From an uncultured Enterococcus sp. (GTDB taxonomy: Bacteria > Bacillota > Bacilli > Lactobacillales > Enterococcaceae), in assembly GCF_913775425.1 (NCBI RefSeq), contig NZ_CAJYIS010000019.1, forward strand, positions 1 to 35,260: DNA of 35,260 nucleotides, in the 5' to 3' direction. The position numbers and the translations under genes were made by a program. Numbering within the stretch: the first letter of the stretch is position 1; each line of letters opens with the position of its first letter. The notes under the pieces are model-generated. The model saw only the letters and a program-made list of their open reading frames with translations, did not search any database and was not told the DNA's origin. Below, piece after piece: positions 23,413 to 30,993 of this stretch.

Positions 23413-24975
23413 ATGAAGAAAAAAAGTTTGATCACATGGGGAGCTTTACTTGTTATGGGAGCATCATTATCTGGTTGTGCAATTTTTGAACCAGATGCGC
23501 CACGTACGCAAGATGGAAAAGAAAAAACGGAACAAACTACAACTAAAAAAGAAGAAAACAAGAAAGAAGAAACGGATGTTGAATCTGGTGCTTCAGAAGC
23601 GGGGTATACCGACCCTAAAGAATTAAAAGATGAGTATGATATTGTGATTGTCGGTTCTGGTGGTGCCGGAATGACAGCCGCTATTGAAGCAAAAGATAAA
23701 GGGATGAATCCAGTTATTTTAGAAAAAATGCCAGTTGTCGGCGGAAATACTTCAAAATCTTCAAGTGGAATGAATGCATCCAATACAAAATTCCAAAAAG
23801 AACAAGGAATCGAAGATAGCAATGATTTGTTTTATGAGGAAACACTAAAAGGTGGGCATGGGACAAATGATAAAGAACTATTGCGCTATTTTGTTGATCA
23901 TTCAGCAGATGCAATCGATTGGTTAGACGGTATCGGAATCAAACTAGATAATTTAACGATCACTGGTGGAATGAGTGAAAAACGAACACACCGACCTTCA
24001 GATGGATCAGCAATTGGGGGCTATTTGGTTGAAGGATTGACAGAGAACGTTGAAAAACGTGACATCCCGATTTTTGTCAATACAGATGTGAAAAAATTAG
24101 TCGAAACTGATGGAAAAGTAGACGGTGTTGTCGCACAAGTCCAAGGCGAAAAAGAACGTACGATTAAAGCAGATGCTGTTATCGTAACGACTGGTGGATA
24201 CGGTGCAAGCGATGAGTACATCAAAGAATATCGTCCAGATCTAGAAGGATATGTGACAACGAACCAACCAGGTAGTACTGGAGATGGAATCAAAATGATC
24301 GAAGCTGTTGGTGGACAAACGGTCGATATGGATGAAATCCAAATCCATCCAACTGTTCAGCAAGATCAAGGGATTTTAATTGGAGAAGCAGTACGTGGTG
24401 AAGGGGCTATTTTAGTCAATGAAGAAGGAAATCGTTTTGTAAACGAATTGGACACTCGTGATGCGGTATCTGGTGCGATCAATAAACAAACCAATAAAGA
24501 TGCTTACTTGATTTTTGACCAAGGTGTACGCTCACGCGCAACGGCGATTGAATTCTATGCGTCAAAAGGCTACGTAGTCGAAGCGAAAAGTGTAGAGGAA
24601 TTAGCGAAAAAACTAGAGATGCCTACAGATAATTTAGAAAAAGCAGTGACTTCATGGAATGAAGCCGTTAAAAATCAAAAAGATGAAGCATTCAATCGTA
24701 CAACGGCGATGGAGCATCCATTAGATCAAGCAAACTATTACGCAATAAAAATCGCACCGGGAATCCATTACACAATGGGTGGTGTGAAGATCAATACAAA
24801 AACAGAAGTGTTGAATAAAGAAAATCAACCAATCAAGGGATTATATGCTGCTGGAGAATTAGCCGGTGGATTACATGGTGAAAATCGTATCGGTGGAAAC
24901 TCGGTAGCAGAGATTATTATTTTTGGTCGTCAAGCAGGTGTTCAAGCGACCGATTATGTACAAACAGAGAAATAA
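23413..24975 (+). CDS. Surface lipoprotein flavoprotein, fumarate reductase/flavocytochrome c family
   Basis: This 520-residue, probably extracytoplasmic FAD enzyme has a lipoprotein signal peptide with lipobox LSGC (Cys22). A Lys/Glu/Thr-rich linker to about residue 70 leads to a Rossmann FAD motif IVIVGSGGAGMTAA (about 77-90). Substrate-site segments of the fumarate reductase/urocanate reductase family follow: RTHRPSDGSAIGG, EAVRGEGAILVNEEGNRFVNE, GIHYTMGGVKIN and GENRIGGNSVAE. It has no heme motif and no FMN-binding domain, so electrons must come from a partner, for example extracellular flavin transfer proteins. Reduction of fumarate or a related acid outside the membrane is inference. 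AGGAGG precedes the ATG. Confidence 0.9.
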   Translation: MKKKSLITWGALLVMGASLSGCAIFEPDAPRTQDGKEKTEQTTTKKEENKKEETDVESGASEAGYTDPKELKDEYDIVIVGSGGAGMTAAIEAKDKGMNPVILEKMPVVGGNTSKSSSGMNASNTKFQKEQGIEDSNDLFYEETLKGGHGTNDKELLRYFVDHSADAIDWLDGIGIKLDNLTITGGMSEKRTHRPSDGSAIGGYLVEGLTENVEKRDIPIFVNTDVKKLVETDGKVDGVVAQVQGEKERTIKADAVIVTTGGYGASDEYIKEYRPDLEGYVTTNQPGSTGDGIKMIEAVGGQTVDMDEIQIHPTVQQDQGILIGEAVRGEGAILVNEEGNRFVNELDTRDAVSGAINKQTNKDAYLIFDQGVRSRATAIEFYASKGYVVEAKSVEELAKKLEMPTDNLEKAVTSWNEAVKNQKDEAFNRTTAMEHPLDQANYYAIKIAPGIHYTMGGVKINTKTEVLNKENQPIKGLYAAGELAGGLHGENRIGGNSVAEIIIFGRQAGVQATDYVQTEK

Positions 24976-24980
24976 GTAAA

Positions 24981-25014
24981 AAAGGGCGCGACAGCATGCT
25001 GTCGCGCCCTTTTT
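24981..25014. terminator. GGGCGCGACA-type perfect palindromic terminator
   Basis: AAAGGGCGCGACAGC and its exact reverse complement (24981-24995 and 24998-25012) meet at a CATG-like centre and are flanked by A and T runs. It sits five bases after the flavoprotein stop and also faces the ohr gene from the other side. Confidence 0.92.
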
Positions 25015-25046
25015 AAAATCGAGAATAGAAGGCCTATGATAGCTGA

Positions 25047-25460
25047 TTAAATTGCTTCGATTGTAACGTCGATATTGCCTTTAGTCGCGCGTGAATAAGG
25101 ACAAGTTTGTTCTGTGATTTCAAGTAATTCTTTGGTTTCTTCTAAAGAAAGACCTTCGACATGTCCACGAATCTCTACACCTAATACAACGTCTGGTAAT
25201 TCACTTTGGCTAAGGTTATATAGTGAAACAATGACTTCGATGGTCGATTCGCCAGTGATACCACGAGATTTTTTTAAATAATCTAGAGCACTATTAAAAC
25301 ATGCGCTATATCCAGCAGCAAATAACTGTTCAGGATTGGTCGCATTCTCTGCACGACTTCCTGGAGGTGCGATATTTAATTGGAAAGAATTATCAGGTGA
25401 ATGGACTTCTCCACTGCGGCCGCCAGTATTAATTATTTTTGTTGAAAAGATTTTTTTCAT
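25047..25460 (-). CDS. ohr: Organic hydroperoxide resistance protein Ohr
   Basis: This 137-residue OsmC-fold, thiol-based peroxidase reduces organic (fatty acid) hydroperoxides in the cytoplasm. Both catalytic cysteines are present: Cys54 in GYSACFNSAL and Cys120 in EQTCPYS. The conserved Arg15 lies in GGRSGEV, and LNIAPPG and ATNPEQLFAAGY match Ohr rather than general OsmC. AAGGAG precedes the ATG. It is divergent from ohrR, with a 22-bp palindromic operator between them, the classic peroxide-responsive pair. Confidence 0.96.
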   Translation of the reverse strand: MKKIFSTKIINTGGRSGEVHSPDNSFQLNIAPPGSRAENATNPEQLFAAGYSACFNSALDYLKKSRGITGESTIEVIVSLYNLSQSELPDVVLGVEIRGHVEGLSLEETKELLEITEQTCPYSRATKGNIDVTIEAI

Positions 25461-25495
25461 TGTTGAAAAACTCCTTTATATTTTTTTAGTTTACA

Positions 25496-25517
25496 ACTAT
25501 ATTGTATACAATATAGT
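25496..25517. promoter_or_regulatory. OhrR operator
   Basis: This is a perfect 22-bp palindrome whose left half is ACTATATTGTA. It sits in the intergenic region between ohr and ohrR and contains the TTGTATACAA core found in Bacillus OhrR operators. One site probably represses both divergent genes. Confidence 0.88.
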
Positions 25518-25522
25518 TTAAT

Positions 25523-25550
25523 TTGACAATTAATAACTCTTGATTATACT
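25523..25550 (+). promoter_or_regulatory. ohrR promoter
   Basis: TTGACA (25523-25528) is 16 bp from TATACT (25545-25550). It begins six bases after the OhrR operator, in keeping with autoregulation. Confidence 0.7.
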
Positions 25551-25570
25551 AAAAGAAAGGAGCGGATTAA

Positions 25571-25996
25571 ATGAGCGATACGATGTTAGACAAGGAACTT
25601 TGTTTTCAACTTTATGTGGCTTCAAAAGAAGTCATTAAAAAATATAAAACATTTTTAGATCCTTACGATTTGACCTATACTGGCTTTATTGCGATGATTG
25701 CTTTAGAAGATCATATGACAGTCAATCAATTAGGCGAAATCTTATACCTAGATTCTGGAACACTGAGTCCATTATTAAAAAAATTAGAAAAAAAAGGTTA
25801 TTTAGAAAAAGTACGATCAAAAGAAGATGAGCGACGTGTAGAATTGATCTTGACGCCAAGAGGGAAAGAAGTAAAAGAAGAATTACCTTGTATTTCGCAA
25901 CAAGTGGCAAGTAGCATGGATCTATCTTCGATCAAAGCAGATCATCAGACACTATTAACTCAATTGATTGGGTTAAATGAATTGTTTAAAGCATAA
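25571..25996 (+). CDS. ohrR: MarR family organic peroxide sensor OhrR
   Basis: This is a 141-residue MarR-type repressor with an early reactive Cys11 in KELCFQLYVASKE, the hallmark of OhrR. Oxidation of this Cys by organic hydroperoxides releases DNA. The winged helix spans about residues 45-95 (MTVNQLGEILYLDSGTLSPLLKKLEKKGYL). A second Cys near residue 109 is not a conserved position I can assign. AAAGGAG precedes the ATG. Divergent from ohr, convergent with mntH. Confidence 0.94.
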   Translation: MSDTMLDKELCFQLYVASKEVIKKYKTFLDPYDLTYTGFIAMIALEDHMTVNQLGEILYLDSGTLSPLLKKLEKKGYLEKVRSKEDERRVELILTPRGKEVKEELPCISQQVASSMDLSSIKADHQTLLTQLIGLNELFKA

Positions 25997-26026
25997 AAAG
26001 AGATCAGGATTTCCTGATCTCTTTTT
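25995..26026. terminator. Bidirectional terminator between ohrR and mntH
   Basis: AAAAAGAGATCAGGA (25995-26009) pairs perfectly with TCCTGATCTCTTTTT (26012-26026). The mntH stop codon lies in the stem. Confidence 0.93.
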
Positions 26027-27572
26027 GTGTCTGTGCTAAACGTTTATTTCCTTTATATAAATCAATAGTCGTCCAACACAGTAAGCCTATGACAATCATA
26101 ATAATCAGATAAGCAATAAGATGAGCAAATTCGATTTGAGTATTGGTTGCTTGATCGCCAAAAAAATCTTCAATTTGTTTAGGCAATCCTATCAAATTCA
26201 AATAGGTCAAACTTAGAACGGAAGCCCATCCAAAAAATTGCACGATCCAGTTATTTCTAAATCGTTTTCCCATTTCAAATGAACTATTGGTCATCATCAG
26301 TAAAGGGATCATCGAAAACGGCAATGCAAAAGCCAAGAATACTTGCGAATTATTCATGAGATTATTTAGCGCAGTGTGCTCTTCGATTGTTCCTTTACGG
26401 CTAGTTAGACTAACGCAGATCAAAACCGGAACTACGGAGATCAAACGAGTGACTAAACGACGTAACCAAATCGGTAGTTTCAAATGGATGAAACCTTCCA
26501 TGATAACTTGTCCGGTCAGTGTGCCTGTAATAGTAGAATTTTGGCCTGAAGCGAGTAGTGCGACGGCAAACAAGGTCGATAGAATCCCTGATTTCGCAAC
26601 TTCGGCCAATACGCCATTACTTAGTGTCGAAGGATCTGATAGGGATTCATACAATCCGAAAAAAGAAGGATCTTTTACTGTACCTGATTTAAAGACAGCA
26701 ACTCCCATGATCAAAAGCAAAGCATTGACAACAAATGCTAAACTAAGTTGGATATTTGAATCCCAAGTTGAAAAACGAACCGCTTCAGCGACTGCTTCTT
26801 CATCTTGATGATCGATTGCACGTGTTTGAGAGACCGCAGAGTGCAAATATAAATTATGAGGCATGACTGTCGCTCCGATGATTCCCAATGCTCCTGTCAG
26901 CGGTGTTTGACCACCGATTTGAGGTGAATCAGCAAACGTCTGTGTTGTTGGGATAAAGCCTTTAAACATTGCCATCCAATCTGGATTGGATAAGGCGACT
27001 TGATAGATAAAGACAAATAAGATCACAAAAATCAAACAGACGACTAGGGCTTCGATCTTACGAAATCCGACCTTGGTTAATAATAATAGAAGCAATACGT
27101 CAAAAACAGTGATAAAGACAGCATAAAGTAAAGGGATGCCAAATAATAAATACAAAGCGATTGCAGCCCCGATAACTTCGGCAATGTCAGTCGCCATGAT
27201 GGCAAGTTCTGTCAGTATCCATAATACGATACCAAGTCCTTTACTTGTTCGTGCACGAATGGCTTGTGCTAAATCTTGTTGCGTGACGATCCCTAATTTT
27301 GCAGCCATATATTGCAATAGCATGGCAATCAAACTAGACATTAAGATGATAGACATCAATAGATATTGAAAGTTTTGACCACCGGTAATTGAAGTTGACC
27401 AATTTCCTGGGTCCATATATCCCACTGCTACTAATGCACCTGGCCCTGAATAGGCTAACAGCGTACGGAAAAATCCTTTACCTTTTGGAACAACAACTGT
27501 TCCATTGATTTCTTGAAGAGAAGGTCCGTTGGCATAATTTGCAAGGGAGTGTTTTTCTTTTGATTTTTTCAA
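26004..27572 (-). CDS. mntH: NRAMP family manganese/divalent metal importer
   Basis: This is a proton-coupled Mn2+ (and Fe2+) importer with eleven or so helices and about 522 residues. The metal-binding motifs are intact: DPGNW in helix 1 ([11 protein letters not shown]) and MPHNLYLHS in helix 6. The start used is TTG at 27572, eight bases after AAAAGGTGG. The longer ATG reading at 27596 contains that ribosome site and would lie at or before the transcription start if the TATTAT at 27599-27604 is the -10 box. A DtxR-type metal repressor site is possible upstream (27646-27664). It converges on ohrR and shares its terminator. Confidence 0.93.
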   Translation of the reverse strand: MKKSKEKHSLANYANGPSLQEINGTVVVPKGKGFFRTLLAYSGPGALVAVGYMDPGNWSTSITGGQNFQYLLMSIILMSSLIAMLLQYMAAKLGIVTQQDLAQAIRARTSKGLGIVLWILTELAIMATDIAEVIGAAIALYLLFGIPLLYAVFITVFDVLLLLLLTKVGFRKIEALVVCLIFVILFVFIYQVALSNPDWMAMFKGFIPTTQTFADSPQIGGQTPLTGALGIIGATVMPHNLYLHSAVSQTRAIDHQDEEAVAEAVRFSTWDSNIQLSLAFVVNALLLIMGVAVFKSGTVKDPSFFGLYESLSDPSTLSNGVLAEVAKSGILSTLFAVALLASGQNSTITGTLTGQVIMEGFIHLKLPIWLRRLVTRLISVVPVLICVSLTSRKGTIEEHTALNNLMNNSQVFLAFALPFSMIPLLMMTNSSFEMGKRFRNNWIVQFFGWASVLSLTYLNLIGLPKQIEDFFGDQATNTQIEFAHLIAYLIIMIVIGLLCWTTIDLYKGNKRLAQTQKEIRKS

Positions 27573-27645
27573 CGTAAAACCCACCTTTTCTTTCATATAT
27601 AATATTGGCTTTATTTTACACCTTTCTTTTCAAAAAAGACAGTAA

Positions 27646-27664
27646 AGTTTCGGCTTGCCTAACT
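27646..27664. promoter_or_regulatory. Candidate DtxR/MntR-family operator upstream of mntH
   Basis: The minus strand reads AGTTAGGCAAGCCGAAACT, an imperfect inverted repeat centred on GGC-AA-GCC. It resembles the TTAGG-type sites of DtxR-family Mn/Fe repressors. It lies about 75 bp upstream of the start codon. The assignment rests on motif shape and the Mn transporter context. Confidence 0.45.
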
Positions 27665-27720
27665 TTCTTACAAAACTATTCGTTTGAGCAAATCGTTTGC
27701 AAGTAAAGAGAGAATATTTT

Positions 27721-27817
27721 ATAGTTGACTTGTCAATTGTTGACCAATCATTTTTTAGTGAATATAAAACAAAAAGGTTGCATTCTGATTTATTTGGCGT
27801 TATAGTTGACTAGTCAA
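27721..27817. promoter_or_regulatory. Twin MarR-type operators before the nitroreductase operon
   Basis: Two near-identical sites, TATAGTTGACTTGTCAATT (TTGACTTGTCAA at 27725-27736) and TATAGTTGACTAGTCAATT (TTGACTAGTCAA at 27806-27817, a perfect 12-bp palindrome), are spaced 81 bp, about eight helical turns. They precede the MarR gene and are probably its autoregulatory operators. The TTGACT part could double as -35 box. Confidence 0.65.
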
Positions 27818-27854
27818 TTATTGATTCGTCATGTTTTTGAAGGGAGGAAAGCAA

Positions 27855-28265
27855 ATGGAATTGAGAGAAGTCAGCCAACTTTTGTATCTGTTGAAATCGA
27901 CCGATCAAAAAATTAGTCGACTGTTTGAAAAAGAGATCGGATTTAGTTTGACACGTTATGAGTTATTGATGGCTTTGATTGAAAATCAACCTTGTTTGCA
28001 AACACATCTTCAAGAATACTTACAAATTGATCAAGCTGCAATCACAAGACACTTGAAGATTTTGGAAGAAAAAGGCTATGTTGCCCGTCAACGCAATCCA
28101 GAGAATAATCGCGAAATCTTTGTGACGTTGACCGCCAAAGCAGATCAAGAGTTGCGTGCTTGCGAACAAAAGTATACGAATGTCCAACAAACGTTTTATC
28201 CGTCTTTAACAAAGGAAGAATTCCAACAGTTAAGACACTTGCTCCAAAAAATGAACCAAGACTAA
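27855..28265 (+). CDS. MarR family transcriptional regulator
   Basis: This 136-residue regulator has the MarR winged helix (LQTHLQEYLQIDQAAITRHLKILEEKGYVARQRNPENNRE, about residues 50-90). Start at ATG 27855, seven bases after GGGAGG. An upstream in-frame ATG contains that ribosome site and is rejected. Cys48 and Cys102 could be redox sensors, though this is speculation. It heads a four-gene set with nitroreductase, quinol-monooxygenase-like and DUF1304 genes and has two matching operators upstream, so it most likely represses its own operon until an electrophile or quinone appears. Confidence 0.92.
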   Translation: MELREVSQLLYLLKSTDQKISRLFEKEIGFSLTRYELLMALIENQPCLQTHLQEYLQIDQAAITRHLKILEEKGYVARQRNPENNREIFVTLTAKADQELRACEQKYTNVQQTFYPSLTKEEFQQLRHLLQKMNQD

Positions 28266-28286
28266 CGAGATGAAAGAAGAGAGAAT

Positions 28287-28916
28287 ATGTTAAAAAATAA
28301 TAATTTTGAAGAGATCACTTTTGGAAGAAAATCAGTTCGTGTTTATGACGAATCTGTTAAAATTAGCAATGAAGAAATGTTAGAAATGATTCAAGAAGCA
28401 TCAATCGCACCTTCTTCAGTAAATATGCAACCTTGGCGTTTTGTCGTTGTCGAAAGTGACGAAGCAAAAGCAAAATTAAAACCACTAATCCGTTTTAACA
28501 CACGTCAAAATGATTCATCTTCAGCAATGGTATTAATCTTTGGAGATATGATGTGTCATGAATATGGTGAAGAAATCTATGACCAAGCCGTAGCAGAAGG
28601 CAAAATGCCACAAGAAGTACGTGATCAACAATTAGCGGCAATCATTCCTCACTATGAAAAATTAACAAAACAAGAAATGAATGACGTTGTAAAAATCGAT
28701 GCAAGTTTAGCAGCGATGCAATTTATGTTAGTGGCGCGTGCTCATGGATACGATACAAATCCAATCGGTGGTTTTGAAGCTGATCAACTAGCTGAAGCAT
28801 TTGATTTGGACAAAGAACGCTACGTTCCAGTTATGATTCTTTCTGTTGGTAAAGCGGCTGAAGAAGGATATACATCTGTTCGTTTAGCTGCAGATAAAGT
28901 AACCACATTTAAATAA
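28287..28916 (+). CDS. Nitroreductase family protein
   Basis: This 209-residue flavoprotein uses FMN and NAD(P)H to reduce nitro groups, quinones or related electrophiles. The N-terminal FGRKSVRVYDESVKIS and the FMN-site SIAPSSVNMQPWRFVVVES are family signatures. ARAHGYDTNPIGGF near residue 151 is the second conserved region. The start has only a weak AAGAGAGA ribosome site. Second gene of the MarR operon, followed 21 bases later by the monooxygenase-like gene. Natural substrate unknown. Confidence 0.93.
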   Translation: MLKNNNFEEITFGRKSVRVYDESVKISNEEMLEMIQEASIAPSSVNMQPWRFVVVESDEAKAKLKPLIRFNTRQNDSSSAMVLIFGDMMCHEYGEEIYDQAVAEGKMPQEVRDQQLAAIIPHYEKLTKQEMNDVVKIDASLAAMQFMLVARAHGYDTNPIGGFEADQLAEAFDLDKERYVPVMILSVGKAAEEGYTSVRLAADKVTTFK

Positions 28917-28937
28917 GATATAAAGGAGAGTTTTAAA

Positions 28938-29228
28938 ATGATTATTGTTAATGCAAAATTTGCAGTAAAACCAGAAGCGCGCGAAGATTTTTTAACTGAA
29001 ATCAACGCCTTGATCGCTTCATCTAAACAAGAAGAAGGTTGTCTAGCATATGATTTATACGAATCACATGCTACACCAAATGAATTTATGATGATTGAAA
29101 ACTGGGCAACCAAAGAAAATACAGAAGTTCATAATACAAATCCATTATTAGTAGCATTTGCTAAAAACGTAGCGAATTATGTTGCAGCAGCTCCTGTTTT
29201 ACAAATTGTAGAAAAGAAAGAGGCGTAG
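28938..29228 (+). CDS. Antibiotic biosynthesis monooxygenase (ABM) family, putative quinol monooxygenase
   Basis: This 96-residue ferredoxin-like (dimeric alpha+beta barrel) protein resembles YgiN-type quinol monooxygenases. Typical features are FAVKPEAREDFLTEI, EEGCLAYDLYES and FMMIENWATKE, then a helix ending in LLVAFAKNV. Such proteins need no metal or cofactor and are often paired with quinone or nitro reductases, as here. AAAGGAGAG precedes the ATG. The next gene starts four bases after the stop, so the unit is tightly coupled. Confidence 0.92.
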   Translation: MIIVNAKFAVKPEAREDFLTEINALIASSKQEEGCLAYDLYESHATPNEFMMIENWATKENTEVHNTNPLLVAFAKNVANYVAAAPVLQIVEKKEA

Positions 29229-29231
29229 TTT

Positions 29232-29597
29232 ATGTCTGTGATCACACTTATTTTAGGGACCTTGGTGGCACTTGAATTTTTGTATATTTTTTATTTAGAA
29301 ACGATTGCGACAACGTCTAGTAAAACCAGAAAGACGTTTAACTTATCAAAAGTAGATATGGAAAGCAAAAGTCTACAAGTATTGTTTAAAAACCAAGGCG
29401 TCTATAATGGGTTGATCGCTCTTTTACTATTCTATAGTTTGTATCTGTCTCATGCCGCAAAAGAAATCACTTCCCTAATATTAATGTATATTTTACTAGT
29501 TGCTTGCTACGGAGCAGTGACTAGTGATAAACGTATTTTACTTAAACAAGGTGGATTGGCGATTTTGACGTTGTTATCGCTAATTTTTCTAGGTTAA
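29232..29597 (+). CDS. DUF1304 family membrane protein
   Basis: This 121-residue protein has four predicted membrane helices (about 3-21, 52-68, 75-93, 100-118). The first loop ETIATTSSKTRKTFN and the FKNQGVYNGLIA segment near residue 50 are characteristic of DUF1304. Function unknown. It is the last gene of the MarR/nitroreductase set. It could help a membrane quinone-related reaction, but that is only context. A palindromic repeat ends the operon. Confidence 0.88.
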   Translation: MSVITLILGTLVALEFLYIFYLETIATTSSKTRKTFNLSKVDMESKSLQVLFKNQGVYNGLIALLLFYSLYLSHAAKEITSLILMYILLVACYGAVTSDKRILLKQGGLAILTLLSLIFLG

Positions 29598-29607
29598 AAA
29601 AAGAATC

Positions 29608-29680
29608 AGCTAAAAGAAATAAGTCGAATCATTCCGGTAATAGGGAACCCTATTCCGGTAATGACTCGACTTATTTTTTT
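29608..29680. repeat. Palindromic repeat element, copy B (also a terminator)
   Basis: This is an almost fully paired 60-bp hairpin. AAATAAGTCGA (29617-29627) pairs with TCGACTTATTT (29666-29676), TCATT with AATGA, CCGG with CCGG, and AATAGGG with CCCTATT. T and A runs on both sides make it a bidirectional terminator between the convergent DUF1304 and AI-2E family genes. The same order of blocks occurs in copy A at 21139-21243, with paired base changes that keep the stem. Confidence 0.88.
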
Positions 29681-30851
29681 ATTTTAAATAAGACTCTTTA
29701 GTAAATTCAACATCTTCGTAACATCCTTCTTTTCCAAAGAACCGGTTGTAGCGTCGTTTTAACAATCTAAACAGATAAGTAATCAAGACTTTTACGACAC
29801 AGTAGATTGGAATGCCAAAAATCACGCCGACTAAACCTAAGAGTTCAGCCATCACCAAAAGGACGAATAAAATCGTGACTGGATGCATTTTTAAGCGATC
29901 GCCCATCACACGCGGCAAAATCAAATGACTGTGTAACAATTGGACACTAAACCAAACGATTAGAAATTTGATTACCATCACAAACGATACTTGTAAAGCG
30001 ATAATGATAGCTGGAATAAAAACGATAAAAGGACCAAAATAAGGGATGATACATAAAATAGCAGCTGACAAAGCGATTACACCTGAAAACGGTAGACCAA
30101 TCAATAAGAAAAGTGGCCAATCGATGATTCCAAGAATAATAGACGCAACGACTTGACCTTTTAGATAATCACCGATTTGTTGATCAATGATCGAAATGAT
30201 CGTTGAAAAATCTTTGCGAAAGACAGGAGGAATCAACTTATAGCTATAACTATACAGATTTTTTTTATCTTTGATGAAGAAAAAAGCAACGATTGGTCCT
30301 GTAATTAGCGTAATCAAGGTAGTCGAGACTGCAGAAAAAAGACTTCCTACGCCATGTGCGCCTTTTTCTAGATACACTTGAGCGTAACTTTCGACTTTTG
30401 TCCATAATTCATCAATCGAATTTTTCGACTGATTGAACATATCAGCTAGTGGTGTGCTGTCGATAAATTTTTGAACGATGTCTTGAACATCGTCCCATAT
30501 CTTAGGGAACTGATGGATCAATTCGGCTGTTTGCGTTGCAATGCTTGGATAAATGAGAATTCCTCCAAGTGTTAATAAACCGATTACGATAATGAAGACA
30601 AGTGATACACCCCAAATACGCGGGATAAATCGTTCTAGGCGATTGACTATCGGATTGAAAATATAATATAAGATCATCGCAAAAATAATTGGTTTAATGA
30701 TAATCGACACGATCGTCATCAATGGTGCGAAAATAAATGAAATTGTCGAAAGCATCCAAATACAAGCAGCGCCTAGCAAGATACTGACAAAACTAAAAAT
30801 CAAATTTTTTCCACCCAAAAATTGAATCCAATTTTTCTTTGGAGGGTTCAT
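29679..30851 (-). CDS. AI-2E family transporter (PerM/YtvI-like permease)
   Basis: This 390-residue polytopic protein has the family plan: two N-terminal helices, a soluble segment at about residues 110-170, then several helices. These include FFIKDKKNLYSY, QIGDYLKGQVVAS and GLPFSGVIALSAAILCIIPYFGPFIVFIPA, a family hallmark near residue 275. Members export autoinducer-2 or act as Na+/H+ antiporters, so the cargo is unsure. AAGGAG precedes the ATG. Its promoter is visible at 30883-30911. The charged tail of 20 or so residues is cytoplasmic. Confidence 0.92.
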   Translation of the reverse strand: MNPPKKNWIQFLGGKNLIFSFVSILLGAACIWMLSTISFIFAPLMTIVSIIIKPIIFAMILYYIFNPIVNRLERFIPRIWGVSLVFIIVIGLLTLGGILIYPSIATQTAELIHQFPKIWDDVQDIVQKFIDSTPLADMFNQSKNSIDELWTKVESYAQVYLEKGAHGVGSLFSAVSTTLITLITGPIVAFFFIKDKKNLYSYSYKLIPPVFRKDFSTIISIIDQQIGDYLKGQVVASIILGIIDWPLFLLIGLPFSGVIALSAAILCIIPYFGPFIVFIPAIIIALQVSFVMVIKFLIVWFSVQLLHSHLILPRVMGDRLKMHPVTILFVLLVMAELLGLVGVIFGIPIYCVVKVLITYLFRLLKRRYNRFFGKEGCYEDVEFTKESYLK

Positions 30852-30882
30852 TCTGATTCTCCTTTTTTATAAAGTTTTACTT

Positions 30883-30911
30883 AGTATAAAGCTTTTTACA
30901 GAAAATGTAAA
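30883..30911 (-). promoter_or_regulatory. Promoter of the AI-2E family gene with an inverted repeat
   Basis: On the minus strand TTTACA (30906-30911) is exactly 17 bp from TATACT (30883-30888). The inverted repeat TTTTTACA-N5-TGTAAAAA overlaps the -35 box and may be an operator. Confidence 0.68.
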
Positions 30912-30993
30912 AATCGAATTCAGCGTTATACTGTACGAAAGTCTCGTTTTTCGATACGATTAGAAAGAAAAAATAAAAAGCGGAGGCGGTAGT

